DNA of 64,000 nucleotides. It comes from Motacilla alba alba. Taxonomy: Eukaryota > Chordata > Aves > Passeriformes > Motacillidae. The notes beneath the pieces are model-generated. The model was not told where the DNA came from, did no database searches, and saw only the letters and a list, made by a program, of their open reading frames with translations. Within the stretch, counting starts at the first letter, position 1. The number at the start of each line of letters is the position of its first letter. Shown one piece after another: positions 13,694 through 25,800 of this stretch. Made by a program: the position numbers and the translations under genes. The stretch is taken from positions 8,537,501 through 8,601,500 of the forward strand of contig NC_052028.1 of assembly GCF_015832195.1 (NCBI RefSeq), in the 5' to 3' direction.

Positions 13694-14221
13694 GCGGGAC
13701 GGGCACTCCGCGGGAAGGGCACTCCGCGGGACGGGCACTCCGCGGGAAGGGCACTCCATGGGAAGGGCACTCCATGGGACGGGCACTCCGCGGGAAGGGC
13801 ACTCCGCGGGAAGGGCACTCCATGGGAAGGGCACTCCGCGGGAAGGGCACTCCGTGGGAAGGGCACTCCGCGGGACGGGCACTCCATGGGAAGGGCACTC
13901 CATGGGAAGGGCACTCCGCGGGAAGGGCACTCCATGGGAAGGGCACTCCATGGGAAGGGCACTCCGCGGGACGGGCACTCCATGGGAAGGGCACTCCATG
14001 GGAAGGGCACTCCGCGGGAAGGGCACTCCATGGGAAGGGCACTCCGCGGGAAGGGCACTCCGCGGGAAGGGCACTCCGCGGGAAGGGCACTCCATGGGAA
14101 GGGCACTCCGCGGGAAGGGCACTCCATGGGAAGGGCACTCCGCGGGAAGGGCACTCCGCGGGACGGGCACTCCGCGGGAAGGGCACTCCATGGGAAGGGC
14201 ACTCCGCGGGAAGGGCACTCC
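13694..14221. repeat. GC-rich minisatellite, 33 copies of a 16-bp unit
   Basis: The unit is GCGGGAAGGGCACTCC, repeated head to tail with almost no length change (528 bp = 33 x 16). By hand count, 19 units begin GC, 13 begin AT and one begins GT, so junctions read ccgcgg, ccatgg or ccgtgg; six units have ACGGG in place of AAGGG. Because 16 is not a multiple of 3 and the unit has no stop in any phase, all six frames stay open. Apparent proteins of 260-390 residues across it (GHSAGRALRGKGTPRE and similar) are artefacts. Confidence 0.97.
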
Positions 14222-14344
14222 GCGGGGCGCGGGCCGGGAGCAGCGGCAGGAGCGCGCCCGGGGCCGCCCGCAGTGCACCGAGCGCGGCCGCCAGGGGGCG
14301 CTGCCGGGAGCGGCCGAGCCCCGCGGGAGAGAACGGGAGAGAAC
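14222..14344. other. CpG-rich unique spacer between two minisatellites
   Basis: About 120 bp of very CpG-rich non-repeated sequence (gcgcgggccgggagcagcgg ... gagagaacgggagagaacgg) separates the 16-bp and 39-bp arrays. It contains a strong CTCF-type motif. It is not part of any visible gene. Confidence 0.6.
14285..14303 (+). promoter_or_regulatory. Predicted CTCF binding site
   Basis: The sequence cggccgccagggggcgctg matches the vertebrate CTCF consensus tggccaccagggggcgcta at 16 of 19 positions, including the entire ccagggggcgct core. A gcagtgcac word about 15 bp upstream resembles the extra upstream CTCF motif. It is in forward orientation, pointing toward TCF7. Binding is inferred from the motif only. 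Confidence 0.6.
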
Positions 14345-14614
14345 GGGAGCAGGGATGGGAACGGCGGGAATGGTGGGAATACCGAGAATGGTGGGAACGG
14401 CGGGAATGGTGGGAACACCGGGAGCAGGGATGGGAACGGCGGGAATGGTGGGAACACCGGGAGCAGGGATGGGAACGGCGGGAATGGTGGGAATACCGGG
14501 AGCAGGGATGGGAACGGCGGGAATGGTGGGAACACCGGGAGCAGGGATGGGAACGGCGGGAATGGTGGGAACACCGGGAGCAGGGATGGGAACGGCGGGA
14601 ATGGTGGGAGCACC
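14345..14614 (+). repeat. 39-bp G-rich minisatellite
   Basis: The 39-bp unit starts gggagcagggatgggaacgg and ends cgggaatggtgggaacacc. Units begin at 14345, 14420, 14459, 14498, 14537 and 14576; a 36-bp partial unit lies at 14384-14419. Each unit has several GGG runs with loops of 2-6 bases, fitting the canonical G-quadruplex pattern on the + strand. The unit itself looks built from 9-12 bp words (gggaatggt, gggaacacc, gggaacggc). In-frame translations (GAGMGTAGMVGTP repeated) are artefacts. Confidence 0.93.
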
Positions 14615-14920
14615 GGCAATGGTGGGAATACCGGGAATGATTGGAGTCACTGGGAGGGATGGAAACAGCGGGAATGATGGAATCATCGGGAGGGAGAGAT
14701 GGGAATACCGGGAATGATGGAAACAGCGGGAATGATGGAAACACCGGGAGGGATGGGAATACTGGGAATGGTGGGAACAGTGGGAATGATGGAAACAAAC
14801 ACCGGGAATGGTGGAATCATCAGAAGGGATGGGAACACCGGGAATAATGGAAGCACGGGGAGGGATGGGAACACCGGGAAGGATGGGAACACCGGGAATG
14901 ATGGAAACACCGGGATCAGC
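14615..14920 (+). repeat. Degenerate GGGAAT/GGATGG short-word array
   Basis: This continues the 39-bp array as an irregular mix of gggaatgatggaaacacc, gggagggatgggaatacc and similar words, without a fixed long period. It ends abruptly at the CR1 3' end beginning at 14921. It may be the older edge of the array from which the 39-bp unit arose. Confidence 0.85.
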
Positions 14921-15086
14921 GCCCTGTCCAGAGAAGCTGCGGCTGCCCCATCCCTGGAGGCGCTCAAGGCCAGGCTGGACAGGGCTTAGACCAGCCTGGT
15001 CTGGTGGAAGGTGTCCCTGCCCATGGTAGGGGGCTCAGATGGGATGGGCTTTAAGGTCCCTTCCAATAAAAATCATTCCACGATTT
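14921..15086 (+). mobile_element. CR1 LINE 3' end
   Basis: The sequence runs ccctgtccagagaagctgcgg, ccatccctggaggcgctcaagg, gtgtccctgcccatggtagg and aaggtcccttccaataaaaatcattcc, the usual order of an avian CR1 3' end in sense orientation. The 5' side is cut off exactly at the G-rich array, so the satellite arose in or beside the element. Confidence 0.9.
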
Positions 15087-18000
15087 TAACCTAGCTCGGA
15101 CCAGAGCCCTTGAAAGCCACATGACACTAATTATTGCTTTTCCTTAAAGGCTTGGTCCAGGAGAATCACTGGAATATATTTACCAGAACAGGTAGTGGCA
15201 GTATTCCTCTCTTCTCCAAAGAAGAATTCAGAGTTAGAACATGGTTTGGGGCTCCAGCAGCATAGGGCCATACCTCATTCCCTGGCTCAGAGTTCCAGGA
15301 GCATAGGGCCACAGCTACCCCCTCCAGAAGCAGCATCCTGGCTCCCAAGCAGCAGGCTGTGGGCAACAAAAGGCTGTGCATAAATCCTGCACCTGATGCT
15401 TTTCCCTTGTATGGAACATTTCCAGACAGATTGGACTGGAGAAAGGGAACAAGTGTAGGATAAGTCTCTTTCTTATTCCTGTTTATTCATCTTGGAGCTT
15501 TAGAGAAAGAGCATCTCTCCCAAGGGACAATAGTTGAAAAGTGATTTAACCTCTGGACTACTCCGAAGGGCTCCAGCGGCCTTCCCTGTGTTCAGGGAAA
15601 ATTGCCATTTTGCAAAAAGCCTGATCCATCACAAGTGCTGTTGGAGAAGTCCTACAAGTCTCAGCCCTTCCACAGAAGCAGAACTTTGCCTACTCTGCAA
15701 ATCCAGCCAGGGCAGAGGTGTTAAATAACAGCCCCAGTGTCGCAACCCTCCTGTCCTTGCTCAACTGTCACCCAACCTTAGAGACTTCTGGAGCCTGCTG
15801 ATGCCTTTCTTGTCAAACTTAGCCTGCCCCAGAACCTGAACAGCACAAGGAAGTGTCCTGCAGGGCTCTCCAGAGTCCCATTTCTAACTCTTAAGGGTCA
15901 CTGGTTGAGCAGCCATAAGGGATAAGACAGATAACTGGAGATGCCACACTGGAAGCTCCGAGTGGCCACTAGTCAGCATTGCAGCCTCAGACAGAAAACA
16001 CATTGTTTCTGCTATGTGGACAAACGGGTTGGACTAATTACCACATGTAATCATTATTATTTATGCTCTACAGACATCAGAGTTTTGTCTTTAAATGAAT
16101 TTATAGAGGGGGGGAAAAAGATCACGAAGCTGAATAATCCCTATAATTATATGCTTAAAAATTCTGAATGGAAGAAATTAAGGGACACAAAGGAACACAT
16201 AAACTAATTATTCCTTGTTTTGCAGCTAACGTATTTCTATGGTAACCACTATGGTCTTCGAAGAAATGAAATTATTTTAAGTCACTTCATTGGAAAAGTC
16301 ACCCAGTAAAGCCACATGACAAAAATCTCTTAAATAAATCTAAAGATGAAGGAAGAAAGCATGTATTTTCCTAGCTGTGGATTATTAGGGCTATGAAACT
16401 GTAGTTTTATTAAAACCACTAAATAGGTTCTCTCTTACATGCTCTGTGGGAGCTTGGTGGGTATGAACATGGGCACACAGGCACACATGAATGTGTGGGT
16501 ACAGAAAAGAGAATTTCACCTCTTCTATACACCATGTGTCAGTATGGCCAAGTGAACAGAGCACGAGAATTTGTGGGTTTTAATGGTTGCATTTTGTGCT
16601 TCTTTTTCTTACTACATTGAAAGCTTTGCCCTAATCCTTACAGAACCTCAGTTTCCCCTACACCCTTTTGCTAAGTATTTATTTAAATGTGGAGTGTCCC
16701 AATTCTGCCTCTCCCATATGTGAAAATGTTCATTAGGTAGGCAAAAAAGGCATATGATTTTTGTAGGCCCACAACACGTGAAAAGCAGTGTAGTATTTAA
16801 TAAAGACCAAGTTTACACATTTCTTTCTCTTGAAATACAGCAAATTAATCAAAAACATGCACTTAAAACCTAAACCAGCCTGTCACCAGCTTCATATTAT
16901 TTAAGTTTAGCTCAGGGGGTGCATTGCCAGAGGAATAATTCAATCAGGATGGCCCACAAAGCAGACAGGCTCTGGCTCTGTGGGAGGTTCAATTCTTCAG
17001 GCTGTGCAGAGCTTGTAGCCAAAAAAGTTCATGCACACATGCCTCACTCTTCTTTTGACCACACCACCAAAACCAGTGGCTTCCCCTATCACATCTGTGG
17101 CCATGCTGGCAGCTAGAGATAAAGCAGTTAACTGAGCAGGCTCATATGAAGGGATCCTCAGGGTTCAGTTAGGAGGAAAGTCCCCGCAGTTGTAGCTGAG
17201 GAGCAGGGTTCAGAGTTCTTTCACAGAAGTCAGAATTCTCTTCCTCCCTTTCAGCTCTGCTTGGCACTTTCACTGTCACCTTCTCAGATGTCTGCCTGCC
17301 TACAGTGCTGTGACCAAAACAGGAACTTTCCTGCAGAAAACTCATTTGAGTGCTGCACATGATCTGCCTCTCTCTGCTTGGATGAACTGTCACAAATAGA
17401 AGAAACTCCAGTGTCTCAGGCACCAAAAGGCTGCACAGCTCCCTTTTGTATTACTTGTTACAGAACAGCCATCATCAGCTTCACCTTTTCTCTGGGATAG
17501 CTCTTTGCCACAGCTTTGCAAGGATATAAAGACATGGCACACGTCCAGGCACAGTCCAGCAAGATTCATCCCTGCCTTTGGTTAACATAGATTATTACTG
17601 TTCTTAATAATAGCAATAACAGTTCCTATTAAAACATCCTGCTGGCTTTGGAGAACAGGTTTCTGTTTTCCTCAGGTTCTAATTTTAGAAGCTTCTGGGG
17701 ACTATGTAAACATGTGAGCTGGAAACAAACAAAAGAACCATATAGATTATTTGCTGAAAGCCTGGGGTGGGTGGTCAGAGCCAAATACCCTGCTGTACTG
17801 AGGTCACTGCCCTGGGCTCCCACAGAAGGGTGCAGCACAGGGGTGCCGTGGGTCTGGCTGGGCTACTGCTGAAAACAGCAGCTTTCCCTTCTGCTTCATT
17901 GGGAAAAGGCAAATCTGGGACAGATAAAGATGCACTGAAAGCCACCAACACTGGGCAAACACTATCAGACAGGGAAAGGCACTGAGGGTGTGCAGAGCCC

Positions 18001-18767
18001 GGTCTAGAACCTCATCCCAGTCAGGGAACCCCGCTCTCGATTGATGCAAAGCTCCTCTGCTCTCTGTGCCAAGCTGGCTGTGGCCCTGCTCTGCATCTGC
18101 TCTGCCAAATCTTTGTGCCCACTGCTATGTTTAGGAAAAAAAAAAGTAGTGGTAAAATGTTTGTTTTGCATTTGTAGTAACAGCTTTCTTCAAAAGATAA
18201 AACAGCTTTTCACACACTAAAGTGGATCTCTAAAGTCAAGCTTGTTCACATCTCATTCTTCTTTTTCATTAATCTGGAGGGGAAAAAAAACCTACGTGAC
18301 AATTTGGATCACTCTTTTGACACACAGAAGATCTGAAATATCTTCACAAGTTAGGTTTTTTTGGATTTTGATTCTACAAAGCATTTAAGCAGGAGCTAAA
18401 TTTACTGCAGGTAAGTAGTATGTGGCTCCAGTGGGACTAAGTATCTGATTAAAGAATAAATGTAATTGTCTCTCCAGATCAATGCCATAATTTACTCCTC
18501 ATTGAGTATCAGATAGATCTTTATTGTCTCTTCAATAAACTCATGCAGTGCAAAACACTAAGTGATGCAACTTACGAAACCAAGCACACACTACTGGAAA
18601 TCTATACCCACACATATATATTAACATTGCTGGGTAAGTATTTAATTTCTATTAAATTTCCTAGTCAAATAAAATCCTTGCTTTTTTTTTTTCTCAAACT
18701 GTATACAAAGAGCTCATAAAAGCAAGCCTCAGCTTGTCCAACAATGTCTTGACAAATTTCAGACACA

Positions 18768-18826
18768 CAAAAAAAAAAACCCACACAAAAAACCAAAACC
18801 AAAACCAAAACAAACAAAGCCAAGCA
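18768..18826. repeat. A/C-rich low-complexity tract
   Basis: A run of aaaaaaaaaaccc and ccaaaaccaaaaccaaaac words in intergenic DNA. It has no coding content. Confidence 0.75.
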
Positions 18827-21800
18827 AAGAAAACCCACTCACTTATCAGGTCAGACCCTACAACAGGGACAAATTTTCAAGACCATGGAGAATTACTTAA
18901 GGTATTTAAAAGAATACGTGAGTTTTGTAAGGCAGCTGTAGCACACAAAAATAGATATTGGGGTTGCTTTTGTTGATAGTTGGAGCTTTGGACACGTGTT
19001 CCTTTATCTGCACTTCAGGGACCCTTATTCACTCGGCTCTGAAAGTTAACACATCCATCAGAGGAATGATTTAATGGCCTTCACAGCCAACAGTGACCCT
19101 GCAGGAAGAATAAATGAATATGTGTTGTTAGCTGAAGGCGAAGGCATGTTTTGCACACATGATGTCACTCTTGCAACTCAGGAAGAACTAATTGCTTGGC
19201 TTGTTGTAAAGTCTCCTACTCGTTGGGTTCCCTTGCAAATTATAGTCGTCTGGAGAGCTGCAGCATGTCATCAGCACACAACAATGTTGTCTGAAGCGTA
19301 ATTAATATCTGTCTTTCTTTTCAAGTTCCTTATTTACCCTCTTTCCCCCATGACAAATATGTTAATGACCTCTCCAAAACCCACAAGTTGTCATTTTCAA
19401 AGAGCCCCCGTCTTTCTGCCTTGAGCTGAACACTTTAGATTAAATCATGGTGAGCCTGTTCTTGCCCCCATTAAAGCTATTGAGGGTTTTGTCAGTGACT
19501 TCAGTGTAAGCAAACTCTCACAGTCTGTAATGGCAGTGGGACCACAGACCTATTTTCCTTTGCACCTTCAGCTAGAGGAAAAAAAACAACCAACATACCA
19601 AACAAACAATAGGCAGGGATTGCCTTGCCATTTCACAGGATTTGGGGTTTGAATCAAGAGTCCAGAGCAACATAAGGATCATCAGACCATCCAGCCACAT
19701 GGGCTGAGAAGTTTTTGTTGGGTTACAGGGTCATAGAAGTCCACTGGTTTTGCCTTTGGCTTAGATTTTGGGAATGGGTTTTATATTTTTGAGGTAATTT
19801 TTAGCAATATTGACTGCTTATCTGATTCTCTATTAGTACATATCTGCAAAGGGCAAAATACTGCCCAGAGTTTAATACAGTTGCATGTGAAAATAAACAT
19901 ATAGAAGATTTATTCAGTGACAGCAATAAACATAGTGGCAGCCCAGACCATTATTGGGGAACATTTTGACACCAGCTCATGAAACACTGCTCACACTCAT
20001 AAGGGGCTTGGATAATTCTGAATGTGTGTCCACTTTTTGGTATGTGACTTTACAAATGAGTCAGGTTTACAGGTAATAAATGCACTTACACTAAAACCAG
20101 AAATAGTATCTTCTATATTCAATTACCCACATCTGTATTCTACTTTTCTTTTTAATTTTTAAAAAATCCCCTGTTTAAATCATCTACCATACAGCAGAAA
20201 ACTCCATACAACACCAAAAAAGGTCCTATTTCCACTACTATTTAGCTGTTAATTTCAGATGTGAATAAAGCATTTCCCTTTCCAAGAGTTAAGCACATGG
20301 CAAATCCCCATGCTGCATTTATCAAGTTTTTGCATGTTTCTATCCCACCAAGTTAGCAAGGTAGAACTTCTGGAATTCTTAGTGTATTACTGATATGAAT
20401 GTACTTCAGGTAGGAACTGCAAGATACATTATAAATTTCTTCTTCTTTTGCACATACAGCTGAAAAACAAAGGCTCAGACCCCCTTTACTTATGGCAAAA
20501 CATGTGCTATAGTCAGGTTTCAGCTGAAGTGCCCCTCTTCTATTGATCTAGAACTTTGCAGACCCTCTGAGAACTGGAAGCAGATACTCATCTCTGATTC
20601 CAGCCCTGCCTCGGTGGGGAAGCATTTGAGGATGAGCACTGTCCTCAAGGGACACTGCAAGGTCTGTGCACTGCTGTGGTCTCAGCTAAGGAGGGGCAAA
20701 TTTTATCTTGATGGGACCACCTTTTCCCAGCACCTTTCCCCAGTCAGGAGCACTATACCATCCTCTGAGGCTGCCAGTGAGAGTGCCAAGGTCACTATTC
20801 CAAGAGGGATTTGAAACCCCAGACTATCTTGTGAGCATAAAATACAGAGAGCCCACGCCTCCCCCAGTGCTGCAGGCTGTGATACAGAGCCTCAGTCCTG
20901 CTAAGCAGGGGAAGGAAGCCCAAGGTCTGTGAGCACTAAAGTACAATGTTCTAAAAGCCACCTGTCATTTACATTTGAAAAAAATATTTTCTGTTACATA
21001 GGTAGAGCAGTATAAAGCAAGCACAGTATATAAACATTGCTGAATGACAGGCAAAATCCATTTCAGCAGAATGCTTATTTTTAATGACCTATATTGATTC
21101 TCATTCCATCATGGTTTAATGTGTTTCTTCAGCATTATGTAAAAACCCTCCCACATTCATCATTTAATAACGATAACCCCCACTGCATTTAAAAGCATGC
21201 ATAAGTTTATAAAGTCTGCCAGACAAGCCCAGTGGATTTTAATGATCTTCTCTCCTAGCAATAAATGGAGAGCTCATAGAATAGGGGCTGTGATTCAGGA
21301 TTCCTGGGTTCTGGTCTTCATTTTGCAATACTCTTGCTGCCAAACTATGCTTGACACCTCTGTGCCTCAGCTTGCCTGGTTCATAAATGGGCCCAGCAAC
21401 ACCTGTCACACGCTGTTAAAAGGTTGAGTTAATTGCTGCTCATAAATCATATTGAGAGCCCTGGAAAAGAGAAATATATATATATATATGCAAAGCAGGA
21501 GCGATGTTGTAATAGAATTGCATTGCTTTCAGATACACTGTTTAAAATTAAATTCTTGGAGATTCATACCTCTAGTATCGCTTTACTCGCCATTAGCATT
21601 AAAGATTGCTTCCAGAACATTCAAAATCTGCCTACAATGTTTGTGCAATTCAAGACAACATTACTATGACCCTCACAGGGAAAGACACTGGAATAGGAAC
21701 AATTTTCCCTATCCATCTCCTACGGGAGTGGAGTGAGTTTTGCATTCATTCCAAGGGCCATGGGACCCAAATCTATTCACCGTTTCTAATCAGCCTGCAA

Positions 21801-22756
21801 AACCAACACTGCCACTTTATAAGACACAAATCCTACATTTAATAGCTCTGTCGCAAACAAATGCTTCCACTCCCTCCTCTTAACAAGAACACTGGGTGGC
21901 TGAAGGACTTAACATTAGGCACCTTCACTTTGGGAAGTGTTTTGAGATCTGCCAAGTACAAAGTAGACTGTTAAGACTACCATTCTCACTTTGATTTGTT
22001 TTTCCCCCCTCTCCATTCATTACTTGCTGTCAACTCCAGCTGCTTTGTGGACAAAAAGCAGATCAGGGGGTTAGGAATGAACACTGTGGCTTTCAGGGTG
22101 TCATCCACAGAAATGGAGTTTGCAACAGCAGAAACAGGATAAAGCTATGAAATTTGGATTAGATGAGAAAATTGCTATTTAGACTTCAATGATTTTCAAG
22201 GCATCAGTTTTACTTCCCACTAGAAAGACAAGGGAACATTACAAACTTTAATCCATGCCCAGAATACTGCAGAATCCAGCAAAGCTGTCTTTTCTTGGGC
22301 TTTTGGCTCAATTTCAGCTCTGAGATAGAGGCAAAGTAGATAATTTCTGTGCCTTTTCCATGTTGCAGTGAAGTGGCACAAAAAGCAATAAAGATTCAGG
22401 GACGGAGGTGCCTACAGCAATATGACTCCATTCCTGCACATCTCTCCCACTGCTCCCGTGGGTTGAACACTCCCTGTGCTCCAGGCCGTGTACGTGACCA
22501 CAAGTGGACCTTTGGAGGAGAGAGCACTTGAATCCCTGCTGAGCTGTTCCATCCTGGTATGATTTCCAACCACACCACTACGACAAAATCCCAGACAATG
22601 AGACTCATCCTTCAGCCCTGCCCGGGGTGCCAGGGATCACCAGCTCCATTCCCAGAGCAGCTGTCCCACAGCTCATGTCCAACAGGCACGTGACAGATTA
22701 GTCTATTCTTTAACCCTTTCAAACTGAACTATTTCTGGTTCTTTCACTGCGTGTGT

Positions 22757-22862
22757 GATCAGGGAAACCTGAGGTTTGCAGTGGTGTCCCTGCCCATAGC
22801 TGGGGTTTGGAACAAAACAATCTTCAATGGTCCCTTCCCACCCAAACCATTCTGTGATTCAA
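22757..22862 (+). mobile_element. CR1 LINE 3' end, sense
   Basis: It ends gtggtgtccctgcccatagc ... atggtcccttcccacccaaaccattctgtgattc, the canonical CR1 terminus. The upstream part is diverged and the 5' limit is approximate. Confidence 0.85.
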
Positions 22863-25800
22863 TGGGGTTTTTTCCCTTGAACCTTATATGTCAGAACATC
22901 ATGTGAAGGCTTCTTAACATTTAATATCTTAACATTTTAGTAGCCACTTAGCACCAAATGAACAAATCAAGCTACAAGAATTCATTATAACTTATTTCAT
23001 GCTTGAGATCAAAAGAAGCAGCAGTTACCTGGATTACTCAAATCTGAAGCAACCACATTTTACAAGAAGGGCCTGGATGCTGAATAGAGCCATCAGCGGG
23101 CTGGAGAATGTAAACAGGGAGACAGGTAATATAAATAATCCATGACTGGAGGATTCAGCCCCCATTTGGGGGCAGAACACTGAAACTATAATTGCTCTTG
23201 CAACTGATGAATGAAAACAATTACTCATTTTATTTAAGCAGATGTTAGTTCTGCCAAGACAAGTTTACGAAAGTCATTAGTCAGAATGCTCATAAAATGA
23301 AATAATAGAGAGGTTTGATTTTTAAAAAATCATGAGATTATAAGAGACCCCCAAAATGGATAAAGATGTTCAGGCATTCTCTTTCTATCTGGTTCAGACA
23401 ACAGGGACCTTTTTTTCCAGCTTTTCTTTGGAGGAATGAAAACCAGAATTTTTACTATGATTTTTTAAATGAGATAGAGAGCAAGCCAAGTCTTGAGGCT
23501 GGAGGAGCAAGGACTCTACAGCTTCTCAGATCGATGGGGATAAAATTTGGGATGCTGGAGCAGTGCAGGCCTGGGCAGAGGCTGCTGGGAGTCAGGCTCA
23601 GCGCCTGCAGGGGCAGGGTCACACGGAGATCCGATAGTTGGATGTAGCAGGAGGCCAACTTGAGCACAGCAGGGGCAGGAGGAGGGGAAAGGCTGGTTCA
23701 GCTCATCCTGCAGCAGGGTGGAGGGGCACAGCTGCCCCTGAGCCTCCTCTGCCAGCTCGGCAGGGACAGGTGGCTCCTCGGCCAGGGCCGGGTGCTCGGG
23801 GAGCGCCCACAGTCCTGCCAACCCCACGGCAACAAAACCAGAGAGAAACATTTGATTCTGTGCATTTAACCTTCTCAGGCCCTGGCACGAGGCTCCTCAG
23901 CCACTAAGCCAAAGGTTGCCTGCAAAGAGCAAACAGATATTTTATGTCCCAAACATTCAGTGCCTGAGGGGAAGAGGAGCAGGAGTGGGTCAGCAGGGCA
24001 GGACATGCAGGGGAATGGGATAGGACTTGGCATTCCCACTGCCTCCCCACTGAGAGAGGCTTGTGGCATCAGGAGTGACAGCTGTGTGGAAACTCTGTGC
24101 TTTCCAATACCTTAAAACAAAAAGCATTTGTAAGATTTTTCCCCTTTCCTGGGGACCTAGGATGAGTGGTCCCAGGTTTGCCTCACATCAAAAGCACATG
24201 CAAGAGATCAGACAGAGCTACAGCAGGAACAGCACTTGAAGAAGAGCACATGTCCCTTACTCTTACTTCTAGAGAAAGCCATAAATGTACCAATATTTTG
24301 GAATGCTGGGATGCCACAGATAGAAAGATGTGAAACAAAGCACATAACCAGGTTCTGGTGAAAGCTGGAAGGGGCCCCATCCCAAATGTTTTTGGATTCA
24401 GATATGCATTTTTTAACCACAAGAAAAGAAAAGTTTTATAGCAGATATTTCTATTGTAATAAGTTGATCTTGATGCAGTCTCTAGAGGGTCCAGGTAGTC
24501 TCTGTATGTCACCTATCATCATTATTGTCTGGTTGCTACAGTCCCTGTTCTTTTCACCTCTGCATTTAATATTGGAGAGTCATCATGCTCATATTTTCCT
24601 AAAGAAAATGGCATATTGCTAAAAAATGCACCAAGATAGAACAATACTGACATCCACAGCAAGACCTTCTCAGACCACAGAAATCTTTTTGCTCCTCTTT
24701 AGCAGGGGAGCAGCACACCAAGAGGTGAGGCACACAGTGCTTACAGCTGCTGCAGCTTCTTTTTGCCTACCTGGGATGTACACGCCTCAAGGGAAAACAG
24801 CCAAAGCTTTCACAAACCTCTTCTCTGTCTTGGCTTACAACCCTTCTTTCTATGAAAACTGCCACAGTGTACAGGCACTCTCTAGACAAGAAAGCACCAA
24901 ACTCCTGCTGCTTTACAGCCCCCAAGGAGCTTCACCAGCCCAGACTGAGTCCAGAGGAACAGCTACACAGGGGCACAGCAAAATGACACAGCATTAACAC
25001 CCGTGAGCATGTGAGCTCACTAGAGCAGAAACACATTCCAATGTGGCAGATGCCAGGCACAAAGTGGACTGATTTGTTTGGAAGATCACAAATTTTACTG
25101 ATAAACATATATGTCAATAATCTGGGGGGAAAAAATGGGCTCTGGAAGGGGAGATTTGACTCAAGTTAAATTCTTGCTTCAGTTCACAGGTTAGAATTTT
25201 ATTGTACTTCAAATACTACTTCATATGAACAAAAATAACAAAAATACCTTGTACAGAACCCAGGATGGTTCACAATGAGCTCAGGAAATCCCATGGCATT
25301 AGAAATGGATAAGTTCAACTTTACCTTGCTTTACAGTGGTGTGATCCAATATCAGTATTGGAAGAGAGGCTAAGAAACTTTTCATTTCTCTATAACTTTG
25401 TACAAGCAATATCTAAGCTTCATTTTTCTAATATGTGAAATGAAGACACTTCATGGCAAAGTGCCTAAAGAGCAGTGGGTATGAAGATCTTCATGGATGT
25501 GCAATCAAGGGAAAAACCCAAGACTTAGGCTGAAGCCTTATGTACCACCTTGGCACATGGAGAAGATCGTGCAGTTCATTTGTAAGAGTGGCAAAAACTG
25601 GGATCCAGTTGTTCATTCAGCATTAAAAATTGCTGCTGAGGAAGAGGCATTTCTCCAAAGCTATTAAAAATTACAAGCTTAGAGTTTGCATTCAGCATCA
25701 TAAGAGGTGTTCCAGATCTCCTTGACCCCCATGCACACATTCTGTTTGTGCTTCAAACCCTCATAGCCTAGATATATTTAATTCTTTCTAAGCAAAAGTT

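Noticed and set aside
13632..14798. Six overlapping long open frames (263-388 codons) on both strands
   Set aside because: They are translations of the 16-bp and 39-bp tandem units. The 16-bp unit has no stop in any phase, and the products have strict 16- and 13-residue periods.
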